Shown here: in pieces, positions 9,225-17,359 of the stretch
Layout of the letters: every line of letters starts with the position of its first letter
Numbering within the stretch: position 1 is the stretch's first letter
DNA from: Ignavibacterium sp.
GTDB taxonomy: Bacteria > Zixibacteria > MSB-5A5 > GN15 > PGXB01
NCBI GenBank assembly: GCA_020724775.1
Contig: DYGG01000031.1
Location: 1-40,615 of the forward strand
DNA: 40,615 nt
Reading direction: 5' to 3'
Notes under the pieces: generated by a model
The model's database searches: none
What the model was told of the DNA's origin: nothing
What the model saw: only the letters and a program-made list of their open reading frames with translations
Made by a program: the position numbers and the translations under genes

Positions 9225-9272
9225 ACGCGAGATGTCAAACCGGATATGTACTCTGCACGGTGGTCAGGCTAA

Positions 9273-9764
9273 ATGAAAAATTTGTACATCGCTCGCCACG
9301 GCACCGCGGCGCCATCCGATTCTGCCACGCGGGACTTCGACCGCCGTCTACTCCCCCGGGGCCTGCAAGAAGCAGAACAGATAGGAGCCCGTCTCGCTCA
9401 AAACGGCGGTTTTATCGACTATATAATCTGCAGCCCGGCGCAGCGCGCCAGAGAAACAGTGGAAGTCCTGGCACGGCATTTCGCTTTCCCCAGAGAGAAA
9501 ATAGTTTTTGAAAAATCGCTTTTTGACTCGCCTGCCGTTGAGCATGTTCTACAACTGCTGAAAGAATTAGATGATGATTTCCGGTCGGTCCTGGTTTGCG
9601 GACATAATCCGGTTCTGCAGCAATTGGCTACGACTTTGAGTAGAGACTTCAGCGCCTCTATGCCGGCCGGGACTGTGGTGGGAATTACGTTCGAGTTAGA
9701 AAAGTGGCGTCAACTCAAAGAAAAAGCCGGTAAGGTCTGCTTCTTTGCCTGTCCCGAAGAATAG
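9273..9764 (+). CDS. sixA: SixA-like phosphohistidine phosphatase
   Basis: A 163-residue histidine phosphatase of the phosphoglycerate mutase superfamily. The phospho-acceptor motif RHG is at residues 8-10 (ARHGTAAP), and the second catalytic His lies in CGHNP (His111). The short length, the SPAQRARETVEVL segment after the first third, and the weak cap region match SixA, which in E. coli removes phosphate from His residues of phosphorelay proteins. Other small-molecule phosphatases of the superfamily share these motifs, so the substrate is not certain. It ends 27 bases from the convergent ABC operon, and no terminator hairpin is visible in the gap. Confidence 0.85.
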   Translation: MKNLYIARHGTAAPSDSATRDFDRRLLPRGLQEAEQIGARLAQNGGFIDYIICSPAQRARETVEVLARHFAFPREKIVFEKSLFDSPAVEHVLQLLKELDDDFRSVLVCGHNPVLQQLATTLSRDFSASMPAGTVVGITFELEKWRQLKEKAGKVCFFACPEE

Positions 9765-9791
9765 AAGTTCCCGTCGTAAGACAATAATCGA

Positions 9792-10955
9792 TTAAACCGC
9801 CCGAAGCGAATCAACAATTTTCAGACGGGCCGCTCGGACCGCCGGAAGAAAACCACCCACCATTCCCATCGCTACGGCAAATATCAACGCCGAGAATACA
9901 ATATCGGGTGATATGGCAAAATTGAAGGCTATCTCCGAAAAAGTGTCCCAGTTGGTGGTCGATACGCGCACAAATCGAAGAAAATATGCCGCACCCAGCC
10001 CTAGTATTCCTCCGGCGAACGAAATGAAAACCGACTCCATGAAAAATACAAAGAGGATACTCATTCGACCAAATCCGAGGGCGCGAAGAGTTCCAATCTC
10101 CTTGGTTCGGTTAGCGACCGCCGCATACATTGTTATCATGGCGCCTACTATCGCTCCCAGACTGAAAATAAGGCTTATTACCGTGCCGGTAATCCCTAAG
10201 AAAGTCGTTATTGTTCGCGACTGATTGGCGTAGTACTCTTTCTCCCTGAGGACTTCCACCGGCAGCCGGCGGTCGTTCTCCAATCTTGCTTTCATGGCCG
10301 TAAACTGCGTCGTGTCCGCCATACGGAAAGTCAGCGAAGAATATACCGGTCGGCGGAAAGCATCCATCATCTGGTCAATATCCCCCCATAATTCCGAATC
10401 GAAGCCGGAGGACTGGGCGTCAAAGATTCCGACTACGGTCCATTCCCGGGCGCCGAAGCGAACTTTCTCTCCCAATCCGCACCCTGTAAATCTTTCCGCG
10501 GCCGATTTCCCCGCGATTATCTCCGACCCGGCATTCTGCCACATCCGCCCCTCTACGATCCGGATATTCGGTCTCAACGCCAGCGATTGCGGGGTCACCC
10601 CTCTTACCACCACATTGGCGGCGGAACTGTCGCTTCGTTTATCCAGACTTATCAGGACATAAATCTCATTGGTGAACAGTGGAGAGCCGTCACCTCCCCG
10701 GGCGATTTCCGGAGTGGTGCTGACCAGTTGCGCCTGTTCCAGATTCAAGATAGATTGCACTTCTGTTTGTGATGACTTCCGTATCACCACTACGTTTTCA
10801 TCCGAACCGGTAGCCACCAGCGTCGCCTTCAGTCCCTGGGACAGCATCATCGACCCGGCAAAGACAAAAACTACCAGACTGACTCCCAGGACGGTCAAAG
10901 TCGAGGTAATCTTGTGCTTAACTATATTCCTGAGGGTGTAATTTATCGGTATCAT
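9792..10955 (-). CDS. MacB/FtsX-type ABC transporter permease
   Basis: A 387-residue inner-membrane protein with the MacB permease plan: one N-terminal membrane helix (about residues 15-38), a large periplasmic domain, and three C-terminal helices (about 255-280, 305-330 and 345-370). The FtsX signature region is seen around AVANRTKEIGTLRALGFGRMSILFVF. It ends with RAARLKIVDSLRAV, the usual cytoplasmic tail. It is the last gene of the operon adaptor-ATPase-permease-permease and starts 13 bases after its paralogue. The pair probably makes a heterodimeric mechanotransmission-type exporter that passes substrate to the adaptor and an outer-membrane partner not encoded here. Confidence 0.88.
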   Translation of the reverse strand: MIPINYTLRNIVKHKITSTLTVLGVSLVVFVFAGSMMLSQGLKATLVATGSDENVVVIRKSSQTEVQSILNLEQAQLVSTTPEIARGGDGSPLFTNEIYVLISLDKRSDSSAANVVVRGVTPQSLALRPNIRIVEGRMWQNAGSEIIAGKSAAERFTGCGLGEKVRFGAREWTVVGIFDAQSSGFDSELWGDIDQMMDAFRRPVYSSLTFRMADTTQFTAMKARLENDRRLPVEVLREKEYYANQSRTITTFLGITGTVISLIFSLGAIVGAMITMYAAVANRTKEIGTLRALGFGRMSILFVFFMESVFISFAGGILGLGAAYFLRFVRVSTTNWDTFSEIAFNFAISPDIVFSALIFAVAMGMVGGFLPAVRAARLKIVDSLRAV

Positions 10956-10968
10956 TAAATCATTTCCT

Positions 10969-12126
10969 TTAATCTACCACGCGCAGTCCATCGACAATCT
11001 TTATTCGCAGCGCTCGCTGTATCGGGAATATCGATGCCCCCAGTCCGACCAGCAGGGCGGTTCCGATACAGAGAAGATACGCCACGGTATCGGGAGCAAA
11101 GCCGGGGAAAAACTGGCTTAACGCGATACCGACCAGATTGCCGACAACGGCAAGCAATGCAGTCCCAATCAATCCGCCAAGGATAGCCATAAAGAATGAT
11201 TCCCCCAGTATCAGTCCCACCAAATGGTATCCCCGAAACCCCAGCGTCCTCATAAAGGCATGCTCCGAAATCCGCTCCCGCGCGGTCATCGCCATCGTGT
11301 TTGCCAGCACCAGCAATATAACCCCGATTATCAGGAAGGAGACAATCCGCAGTCCCAGGATGATGGCGCTCGACATCTGAATGAAACTCAACTGAAACTC
11401 CTTTTCCGTCTCCGTCAGAGTCTCCGCCAGTGAATTCTTGAATCGCGCATCTACCTGTTTGGCAATCTCGGCCGAACGATTGGGGTCATCGATTTTCAGA
11501 GCGTACCATCCAATCTGCCCCGCACGACCCGGTGAGTCACGACGCATCACCTCGTCCAGATAATCGAAGCGCATGATAAATGCCGTTTCATCGGTATTGA
11601 CATCCCTTCCGGTATAGACTCCTCTTATTACGAAGTCCCAGTCTCCCGGATAGATGGTCCCAATCAACGTAATCGGGTCGCCAATTTTCCACCCGAAACG
11701 GTCCGCCAGGCGACGTCCCACAATCACCGCCTTCCGCTCCTCTTTAAATTCCTCAAACTGTTCGGGGGGCAAAATGAATTCCGGGAAGAGCGTAAAGAAA
11801 TTGCTCTGGTCAACGGCATACTGGGGGAAAAAATTCTTCGGGTCAACATAGATACCGCCAAACCAGGCGGCATAAGTGACATCTTTCACCCCGTCAATTT
11901 TCAAAATCTGCTCTTTGTATGAAATCGGCAGAGTAAATATTATCGATACGGCGTTTCTTGTAACCAGCCGATCCGGCGCCGCCGCTTCCGCTCCCGAATA
12001 CCAGGCGGTTATAAAGGTCCGAATCAACCCAAAAGCCATCACCGCCAGCGCCAGACCCAGAACGGTCAGAAAGGTCCTCAATTTGTGGCGAAAGGCGTTT
12101 TTGTAAATCAGCCGGAATACTTTCAT
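10969..12126 (-). CDS. MacB/FtsX-type ABC transporter permease
   Basis: A 385-residue paralogue of the following permease, with an N-terminal membrane helix (about residues 15-38), a periplasmic domain (about 45-245) and three C-terminal helices. The FtsX signature lies at TARERISEHAFMRTLGFRGYHLV. The C-terminus ends IQRALRIKIVDGLRVVD, parallel to its neighbour. Its start codon overlaps the stop of the ATPase gene, which indicates translational coupling. Two different permeases rather than one MacB with a fused ATPase put this system closer to LolCDE or YknXYZ-like exporters. The substrate is unknown. Confidence 0.88.
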   Translation of the reverse strand: MKVFRLIYKNAFRHKLRTFLTVLGLALAVMAFGLIRTFITAWYSGAEAAAPDRLVTRNAVSIIFTLPISYKEQILKIDGVKDVTYAAWFGGIYVDPKNFFPQYAVDQSNFFTLFPEFILPPEQFEEFKEERKAVIVGRRLADRFGWKIGDPITLIGTIYPGDWDFVIRGVYTGRDVNTDETAFIMRFDYLDEVMRRDSPGRAGQIGWYALKIDDPNRSAEIAKQVDARFKNSLAETLTETEKEFQLSFIQMSSAIILGLRIVSFLIIGVILLVLANTMAMTARERISEHAFMRTLGFRGYHLVGLILGESFFMAILGGLIGTALLAVVGNLVGIALSQFFPGFAPDTVAYLLCIGTALLVGLGASIFPIQRALRIKIVDGLRVVD

Positions 12127-12821
12127 CAGGTCAACTCCCCTTTATCCAGATGGCGGATAGTCTTCGCTTTGTCGGCCGCGCGCGGGTCATGCGTCACCAT
12201 GATTATCGTTTTGCCGTACTCTTCATTCAGACGCGACAGAAGATGCAGGATATCCTCGGCTGACTGCTTATCGAGGTCACCGGTCGGTTCATCGGCGAGA
12301 ATCAGCGAGGGGTCCGAGACTATTGCTCGCGCAATCGCTACCCGCTGCTCTTGTCCTCCCGACAATTGACGGGGGTAATGTTTCATCCGGTCGGCTAATC
12401 CGACTATCGAAAGGGCTGTCTCCACATGCTCTTTCCGTTCTTTCTTGGACAGATGGGTCAAAAGCAGTGGGAGTTCCACATTTTCATACGCTGTCAGAAC
12501 CGGCAGGAGATTATAGAACTGGAAAATGAATCCGATATGGCGCGCCCGCCATTTTGCCAGATCTCTTTCGCTCAAGCGGCTCACTTCTTCTCCGGCAACT
12601 TTGAGCGACCCCGAGGTCGGCTGGTCAATACCGGCAAGGAGATTCAAAAGGGTCGATTTGCCCGAACCGGAGGGTCCCATCAGCGCCACAAAAGCGCCGG
12701 CCGGTATTTCCAGATTGATATTGCGCAGAACCGGTATCTCAAGAGAATCTCGATAGTATGACTTATACAGGGAACTGATTTGCACCGCTGGTTCCAACAT
12801 GACATCATCCTTATTATTCAT
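12126..12821 (-). CDS. ABC transporter ATP-binding protein (LolD/MacB family)
   Basis: A 231-residue nucleotide-binding subunit. Walker A is GPSGSGKST (residues 49-57), the signature is [14 protein letters not shown], and Walker B plus D-loop reads [12 protein letters not shown], followed by the switch His in MVTHDPRAA. The sequence between ([20 protein letters not shown]) is typical of the LolD/MacB/FtsE group that drives FtsX-like permeases. It overlaps the adaptor gene by four bases at its start and the permease gene by one at its end. It should energise export by the two downstream permeases from the cytoplasmic face. Confidence 0.95.
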   Translation of the reverse strand: MNNKDDVMLEPAVQISSLYKSYYRDSLEIPVLRNINLEIPAGAFVALMGPSGSGKSTLLNLLAGIDQPTSGSLKVAGEEVSRLSERDLAKWRARHIGFIFQFYNLLPVLTAYENVELPLLLTHLSKKERKEHVETALSIVGLADRMKHYPRQLSGGQEQRVAIARAIVSDPSLILADEPTGDLDKQSAEDILHLLSRLNEEYGKTIIMVTHDPRAADKAKTIRHLDKGELT

Positions 12822-14014
12822 TTGGTTATATCTACTTTGTCGCCGCTCTTCATGCCCCCGGTCGGCGCCAGCACGACTTCATCGCCGACTTCCAAGCCTG
12901 CCGTAATTTCGACCATATCCCCCAACTGACGACCGGTCTCCACCGGCGTTTCCTGGACCAGGCCGTTTAATACCTTAAATACGACACGTTTCTCGTTTCT
13001 GGAAGTCAAAGCGCTTCTGACAACCGTTTTTATCGGCTGCGCCAGGGCGGTATCGGTCGGTGTCAGAGGCATGAAATTGACCCGGGCTGACATTTCCGGT
13101 AACACCCTGGAATCAATCTTGTCAAAGGCGACTTTGGTCAGCACCGTTGCGCGCGTTCTGTCGGCGGTCGGCACAATTTTTTTCACATTCCCCGGATAGA
13201 CCATATTGGGGTAGGCATCAAGGATAATCTCGCAAGGCTGCCCGACCTTCACTTTGTTGATATTCGACTCGGAGACATCCGCCTCTACCTCCAGCGATTT
13301 CATATCGGCAAGCGTCACGACCGCTCCGCGGCTCGATAGAGCGGAAGCAAACGGCGCCACCATCTCCCCCACATCGGCATGCTTAATCAACACAGTGCCG
13401 TCGAAAGGGGCGCGGATAATGGTATTCTCAAGAGCAACCTCGGCTGCTTTCACGCCGGCAATTCCGGCATCGACATCGGCAAGCGCTCTCAGATGCAAAG
13501 CATTAGCGGCATCAAGCATTTCCTGGGTGGCATAACCGCTCTCAAATAATCTATTCTGACGGGAGAGATTGAGCGAAGCCTCGATGGAATCGGCGCGCGC
13601 CCGTTTCAGCCGGGCTGCGGCAAGGTCCAGTTCCGCCCGAATGTCGTCATTTTCAAGTTCCGCCAAAACTTCACCGACTCGGACGCTGTCCCCTTCTTCA
13701 ACATTCAGCCGACGTAATCGTCCTGTCGCCTTGGAAGAGACATCGGCTTTAACCTGCGCCACCACATATCCCGTAGCAACCAGTTCCACAGTCGCCTCAG
13801 CGCCGGTTATCAACTGGACCGTCGCTGTATTCACTTTCACCGCCGGCGTCACCTGCTTGACAATATTCAGATAAATCAAGTAAACCACCATCGGCAGAAG
13901 TACCCAAAGAAGATGCAGCCACCGCTTCCATTGCCCCGGAGGGCCGCTTCGTTTATTCCGGTCTATCTTCAGGGCCGAGAGGTCGGCATTATATGATCTG
14001 GGCTCATCGGTCAT
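12818..14014 (-). CDS. HlyD/MacA-like periplasmic adaptor
   Basis: A 398-residue membrane-fusion protein. A single membrane anchor lies at about residues 32-52 ([17 protein letters not shown]). A split lipoyl/barrel-sandwich domain follows: [22 protein letters not shown], then [18 protein letters not shown], and after a coiled-coil hairpin (about 120-190) [18 protein letters not shown]. Beta-barrel and membrane-proximal domains end the protein ([37 protein letters not shown]). This is the layout of MacA and RND adaptors. It is the first gene of the efflux operon. No outer-membrane TolC-like gene is in the window. Confidence 0.92.
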   Translation of the reverse strand: MTDEPRSYNADLSALKIDRNKRSGPPGQWKRWLHLLWVLLPMVVYLIYLNIVKQVTPAVKVNTATVQLITGAEATVELVATGYVVAQVKADVSSKATGRLRRLNVEEGDSVRVGEVLAELENDDIRAELDLAAARLKRARADSIEASLNLSRQNRLFESGYATQEMLDAANALHLRALADVDAGIAGVKAAEVALENTIIRAPFDGTVLIKHADVGEMVAPFASALSSRGAVVTLADMKSLEVEADVSESNINKVKVGQPCEIILDAYPNMVYPGNVKKIVPTADRTRATVLTKVAFDKIDSRVLPEMSARVNFMPLTPTDTALAQPIKTVVRSALTSRNEKRVVFKVLNGLVQETPVETGRQLGDMVEITAGLEVGDEVVLAPTGGMKSGDKVDITK

Positions 14015-14094
14015 CGCTTTTTCTCAATTCATTAACTTAGTTTGATGATTTTCTCTGTGGTATCGAAGTGAATATACTCCGCTCCCGCAGTACC

Positions 14095-14123
14095 ATTATA
14101 TCACTTTATTTCACTGTCTGCAA
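14095..14123 (-). promoter_or_regulatory. Sigma-70 promoter of the efflux operon
   Basis: On the minus strand TTGCAG (-35, plus-strand 14118-14123) is followed by a 17-base spacer and a perfect TATAAT (plus-strand 14095-14100) with the extended -10 TG. Transcription should start near 14088, about 74 bases before the adaptor start codon. Confidence 0.6.
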
Positions 14124-14186
14124 TCTTGCTGACACTATAGAGGTAATGCCCCGTCACTTTTTGTTTTTCAAGAGCGCCTTCTGAGG

Positions 14187-16082
14187 TCATTCTTCCAATC
14201 CTTCCTGAAGTCCTATCCCCTGACGGCGCGCTTCTTCCAGGAGCCATGGCGCCAATCGCGCGATGGCGAGGGCATGATAATTTGCCACGGCGGTATCTTT
14301 CTGGTCAAGCGCTATTCTTGTCAGAAAATAGTGGGAATGCCAGTCATATTCATTCAGACTGACCGCCCGGTTAAAATAATGCTTGGCGCTATCGATATAA
14401 TTCAAACGATAGAAAGCCCGCCCTATCCCGTAATTCAGCAGAAAATAATCCTTCCCCAGAAACTGCCGCGCCTGCTCAAAGCATAAAATCGCATCCACAA
14501 ATTCTCCGCCGTTGTAGTTATCAAACCCGGCTTTGAGGTTTTGCGGAAAACCTACTTCTGGAAGAACGGTATCGCGCGACATATCGACTACCCCCCATCT
14601 TTTATATATCGAAACCCAGCGCATAACATTCTCCCGGGGAAAGCCAATAGGAAAGTAATTCTTGCGAAATTCGGAGTGAAGAAACAGCGCCTGCTCGGCC
14701 GGCGCCGACGGTTTATATTCCGTCGAGAAAAAAATGAAATCCGGCGATTGCTCCAGAAGATACCGCGAGTTGAAACGGCGCTCTTTCCAGGTAGATTTCA
14801 ACCCCGGAATATTCTCCGGATGGCGGGCGATATGACGGTCGGTCAGTCCGAGCATATCAATGACCCGATGCCCCGGAAGAGCATACCCGAGCATCCCGAT
14901 GGTGCTCGCCGCAATCGTGAAATCGCCTCCCATATATCTTCGAAGCATCATGGAGGCATATTCCATCTTCCCCACCAGCGCCTTTTCCAGATGACGGTAG
15001 GTCACGGTATGGCTATACCCCCGATAGAAACTAAGACCCGATAGTCCCGCCAATAATACCACCGTTATCGGCATCGCCAGTTTCTCACCCGCTTTCAACC
15101 GCCATGTCGCTCTTTCCACCAGCGCCTTCGTCCCCAACCCAAAGAGAAGTGAAAGCGGCGCCAACACCGGCACGAAAAACCGATAGACCTTCAAGACATC
15201 CCCACCAATCCAGACGAGGTAAAGCAGGTAAACGGCAATAAAGATGTAAAGAAGAGAATATCGCTTCCAGAGAAACGGCGCCGCCGCAATCGGAATCAGG
15301 AAAACCAATCCATATAATCCGGCGGTCGAAAAGTAAAACCATAGATACTCCAGTCCGCTGACTAAATATTCCAGTCCGACACCGCTTTTGGCATAAAAGG
15401 AATTCGGAAGCAGTTCACCGTAGTAAAGCAGTTTGAACAGGGCGTACGGGAGCAGCAGAACTCCGTATAGAAGCAGCAGCCTCCAAGGGAATTCTCTGTC
15501 ACGATACAGGCGGTGCAGCAGAATTGCACCCAATGGCACTACGCCGTCGGGCCTGAGCAACGTTGCTATAGCCAGAAGCCACGGAGTTAGAGATGGTTTC
15601 CGGTATTCCGCCAGCAGGGCTCCCAGCACTACCAGGGCAAAGGCGGCGCTTTCCATGCCGGATGTTGACCAGTACGGCAGCGCCGGGCTGGCAAGAAGCA
15701 GCAACGACCCGCTCAAAAAGTAAAGCCATTGCCCTTTTTTATGGTGAGATGCAATGAGCAGGAAAAGAAAACCAAAAAGCGACACGCCCGATACCAGACC
15801 CAGAATTCTGGCAATCAGTTCAAACTTGATTCCGGCGAAAAGATTTACGGCTGAGATGAGAATCACCCAGAGAAAATTGGTGTACCCTTCAATCCGCTCC
15901 CCGATATTGAACACCAAACCATTTCCATTCAGGAAATTGGCGGCATAGCGGTACGAAATATAGGCGTCATCCTGCTTTACTTCAAAAAGTTGGCACAGAT
16001 ACAGAAAACCCACAATCAGCGATAGAAACAGTAGAATGGTCGGGATAGGCCAGCGATGCTCTTCGAAACTTCTCTCAGACAT
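14187..16082 (-). CDS. GT-C membrane glycosyltransferase with C-terminal TPRs
   Basis: A 631-residue polytopic membrane protein. The first helix is at about residues 14-31 and is followed by QDDAYISYRYAANFL (Asp38-Asp39), the acidic loop typical of GT-C enzymes that use polyprenyl-phosphate sugars (ArnT, AftB and PMT-like). About ten helices continue to residue 360. A soluble part follows, and residues about 530-620 look like TPRs (LLNYGIGRAFYRLNYIDSAKHYFNRAVSL). It probably glycosylates a lipid, glycan or protein on the periplasmic side; donor and acceptor cannot be told. ATG 16082 is preferred because AGGA lies six bases upstream; ATG 16124 is a possible alternative. It stands alone, divergent from the redox cluster. 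Confidence 0.8.
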   Translation of the reverse strand: MSERSFEEHRWPIPTILLFLSLIVGFLYLCQLFEVKQDDAYISYRYAANFLNGNGLVFNIGERIEGYTNFLWVILISAVNLFAGIKFELIARILGLVSGVSLFGFLFLLIASHHKKGQWLYFLSGSLLLLASPALPYWSTSGMESAAFALVVLGALLAEYRKPSLTPWLLAIATLLRPDGVVPLGAILLHRLYRDREFPWRLLLLYGVLLLPYALFKLLYYGELLPNSFYAKSGVGLEYLVSGLEYLWFYFSTAGLYGLVFLIPIAAAPFLWKRYSLLYIFIAVYLLYLVWIGGDVLKVYRFFVPVLAPLSLLFGLGTKALVERATWRLKAGEKLAMPITVVLLAGLSGLSFYRGYSHTVTYRHLEKALVGKMEYASMMLRRYMGGDFTIAASTIGMLGYALPGHRVIDMLGLTDRHIARHPENIPGLKSTWKERRFNSRYLLEQSPDFIFFSTEYKPSAPAEQALFLHSEFRKNYFPIGFPRENVMRWVSIYKRWGVVDMSRDTVLPEVGFPQNLKAGFDNYNGGEFVDAILCFEQARQFLGKDYFLLNYGIGRAFYRLNYIDSAKHYFNRAVSLNEYDWHSHYFLTRIALDQKDTAVANYHALAIARLAPWLLEEARRQGIGLQEGLEE

Positions 16083-16479
16083 TTTTATTCCTGCGGAAAC
16101 TACAAATATATCGCTTTTATCCATCAATGTCAAAACCTCACCCTACCGGGCAATCTCGGGAGATCACTCACGGGAGCAGAAATGCTATATACCTGACGGC
16201 GTTCTTGGCAGCGGGTAATTTTTACCCACCGGTGCGATTGTCCCCATAGAAATATCCAATTTCGACAGAAGCAGTCTAATATCCTCTTTCGTTCTCGCTC
16301 TCCCTCGGACGGGTCCTGGAAGCGCCGCCCTGCTATATGTTAGAGTGATTCTATAGTGGAATCCCCGTTCTATTATTGATTGTTCTGATTGCAGAGTACC
16401 CTCTTTATTTTTTCGGCACAGCAATTGCCATTACAGAAGTAGAGAGACCTGTCAGCAACGCAAAATATGGGAGAGACTG
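16083..16479 (+). other. Intergenic region between glycosyltransferase and four-Cys protein
   Basis: This divergent region of about 400 bases holds no convincing gene. It contains a 15-base perfect palindrome (GGGTAA-TTT-TTACCC, 16213-16227) that could be an operator, and a sigma-54-like element near its right end, listed separately. A 79-codon minus-strand frame at 16185-16424 has no recognisable features. Confidence 0.5.
16414..16429 (+). promoter_or_regulatory. Candidate sigma-54 (-24/-12) promoter
   Basis: CGGCACA-GCAA-TTGCC has the invariant GG (16415-16416) and GC (16427-16428) at the exact 10-base spacing of sigma-54 promoters, and matches the consensus TGGCACG-N4-TTGCW at most positions. 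The predicted start would be near 16440, 40 bases before the four-Cys gene. The element is partly palindromic (GCAATTGC), so a weaker match exists on the other strand. Confidence 0.4.
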
Positions 16480-16800
16480 ATGCCTAAACGGATTACCGAA
16501 AGAACTATCAATGACCGGGAAGTCGCGGCGCCGCCCTCAGTAGAGCCGGTCAGCCTATGTGCCACCTGCGACTCCGTAGAAACCTGTGTATTTTTCAAAG
16601 AGCACAAGGGCGCCATTCAGTACTGTGAGGAGTATCTTGCCGTTCAGAATACTCCAGCGACTAAGATTGAGACAGTACCTGAGACCGGGCGGTCTTTGGA
16701 AACTGACGCCAAAGGGCTTTGTGTCAACTGCCAGAAACTGCCCACCTGCGTTTTCACCCGTCCGGCTGAAGGAGTCTGGCACTGCGAAGAGTACGCCTGA
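16480..16800 (+). CDS. Small protein with two copies of a C-x2-C-x5-C-x(11-12)-C-E motif
   Basis: A 106-residue soluble protein whose only eight cysteines fall in two tandem motifs: C27, C30, C36, C49 and C81, C84, C90, C102. Each motif ends CEEY and is preceded by a hydrophobic residue. A third copy of this motif opens the NuoE-like protein encoded downstream (C11, C14, C20, C33). The four-Cys sets suggest binding of zinc or an iron-sulfur cluster. The segment between the motifs is acidic and probably flexible. The start follows GGGAGAG at good spacing. I do not know a named family. A metal chaperone, redox carrier or adaptor for the downstream complex would fit, but none is shown. Confidence 0.75.
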   Translation: MPKRITERTINDREVAAPPSVEPVSLCATCDSVETCVFFKEHKGAIQYCEEYLAVQNTPATKIETVPETGRSLETDAKGLCVNCQKLPTCVFTRPAEGVWHCEEYA

Positions 16801-17169
16801 GGCGTGAACGCTGAGCGGATGCTTGAGCGTTTGAAGATACTTATCCCTCGGTTGCTGGCGGCAAATTAATCCCCATTTGACCGAAAAGATGTGTGGACTC
16901 GCCAGGCTTTCCTCAGGTGAAATTCTACTCGCCGGGTAATATTTCCTCACTTAATAACAAAAATCACAAACTCCTATCATAATTCTACACTTTTTTGTCG
17001 TCTCTGGTAGACTATTTCAAGTTTTTTATCAGCAACAGGTTACAGGTGACAAAATCTTGGTTATTATCCCCTTGCGGTACTGCTCTGATTTGCTTAAGAT
17101 GGCATATATGTTATGGTACACTAATTGCTCTATTTTTGAGAAAATGCCTATAGTTATGTACAAATGACG

Positions 17170-17182
17170 CTCCAAGTTGGAG
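17170..17182 (+). promoter_or_regulatory. Palindrome CTCCAA-G-TTGGAG upstream of the nuoE-like gene
   Basis: A perfect 13-base dyad. If the promoter with -10 at 17159-17164 is used, the dyad covers the transcription start, an ideal place for a repressor. It could also be chance. Confidence 0.3.
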
Positions 17183-17218
17183 ATTTTCGCAGGTGGGGAG
17201 GCTGGGGGCTTCGACATT

Positions 17219-17245
17219 GTTCTTGAAATCTGTCCTGTCAAGAAC
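17219..17245 (+). promoter_or_regulatory. 8-bp inverted repeat in the redox operon leader
   Basis: GTTCTTGA (17219-17226) and TCAAGAAC (17238-17245) are exact reverse complements around an 11-base loop. It may be an operator half-site pair or an mRNA hairpin. It does not match the usual Rex site. Confidence 0.35.
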
Positions 17246-17359
17246 CTTATACCTGCCAGACTCGCCTCAATTCCCAGCGTCGCTTCGGAGGAGATTTTTT
17301 TCTGACTGCAAATACTTCCTGATACAACCCGGGAGGATGACTTTGAGGAGGAATGATTG

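Larger units (their letters stand above)
16801..17359 (+). other. Long leader region of the redox operon
   Basis: About 560 bases without a convincing gene on either strand. Two sigma-70-like promoters can be drawn: TTGCGG (17072) - 17 bases - TAAGAT (17095), and TTGAGA (17136) - 17 bases - TACAAA (17159). Just downstream are two dyads, listed separately. The region is AT-rich in its middle third and ends with a strong GAGGAGGAA ribosome binding site. Confidence 0.4.

Noticed and set aside
9468-9484. TGGCACG element resembling a sigma-54 -24 box
   Set aside because: It lies inside the sixA coding sequence and the -12 GC is one base out of register.
16185-16424. 79-codon minus-strand ORF in the intergenic region
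   Set aside because: Low-complexity basic translation, no ribosome binding site and no known pattern.
17192-17210. G-rich GG-N10-GC match before the nuoE-like gene
   Set aside because: Only the two dinucleotides match the sigma-54 pattern; the flanking consensus bases do not.
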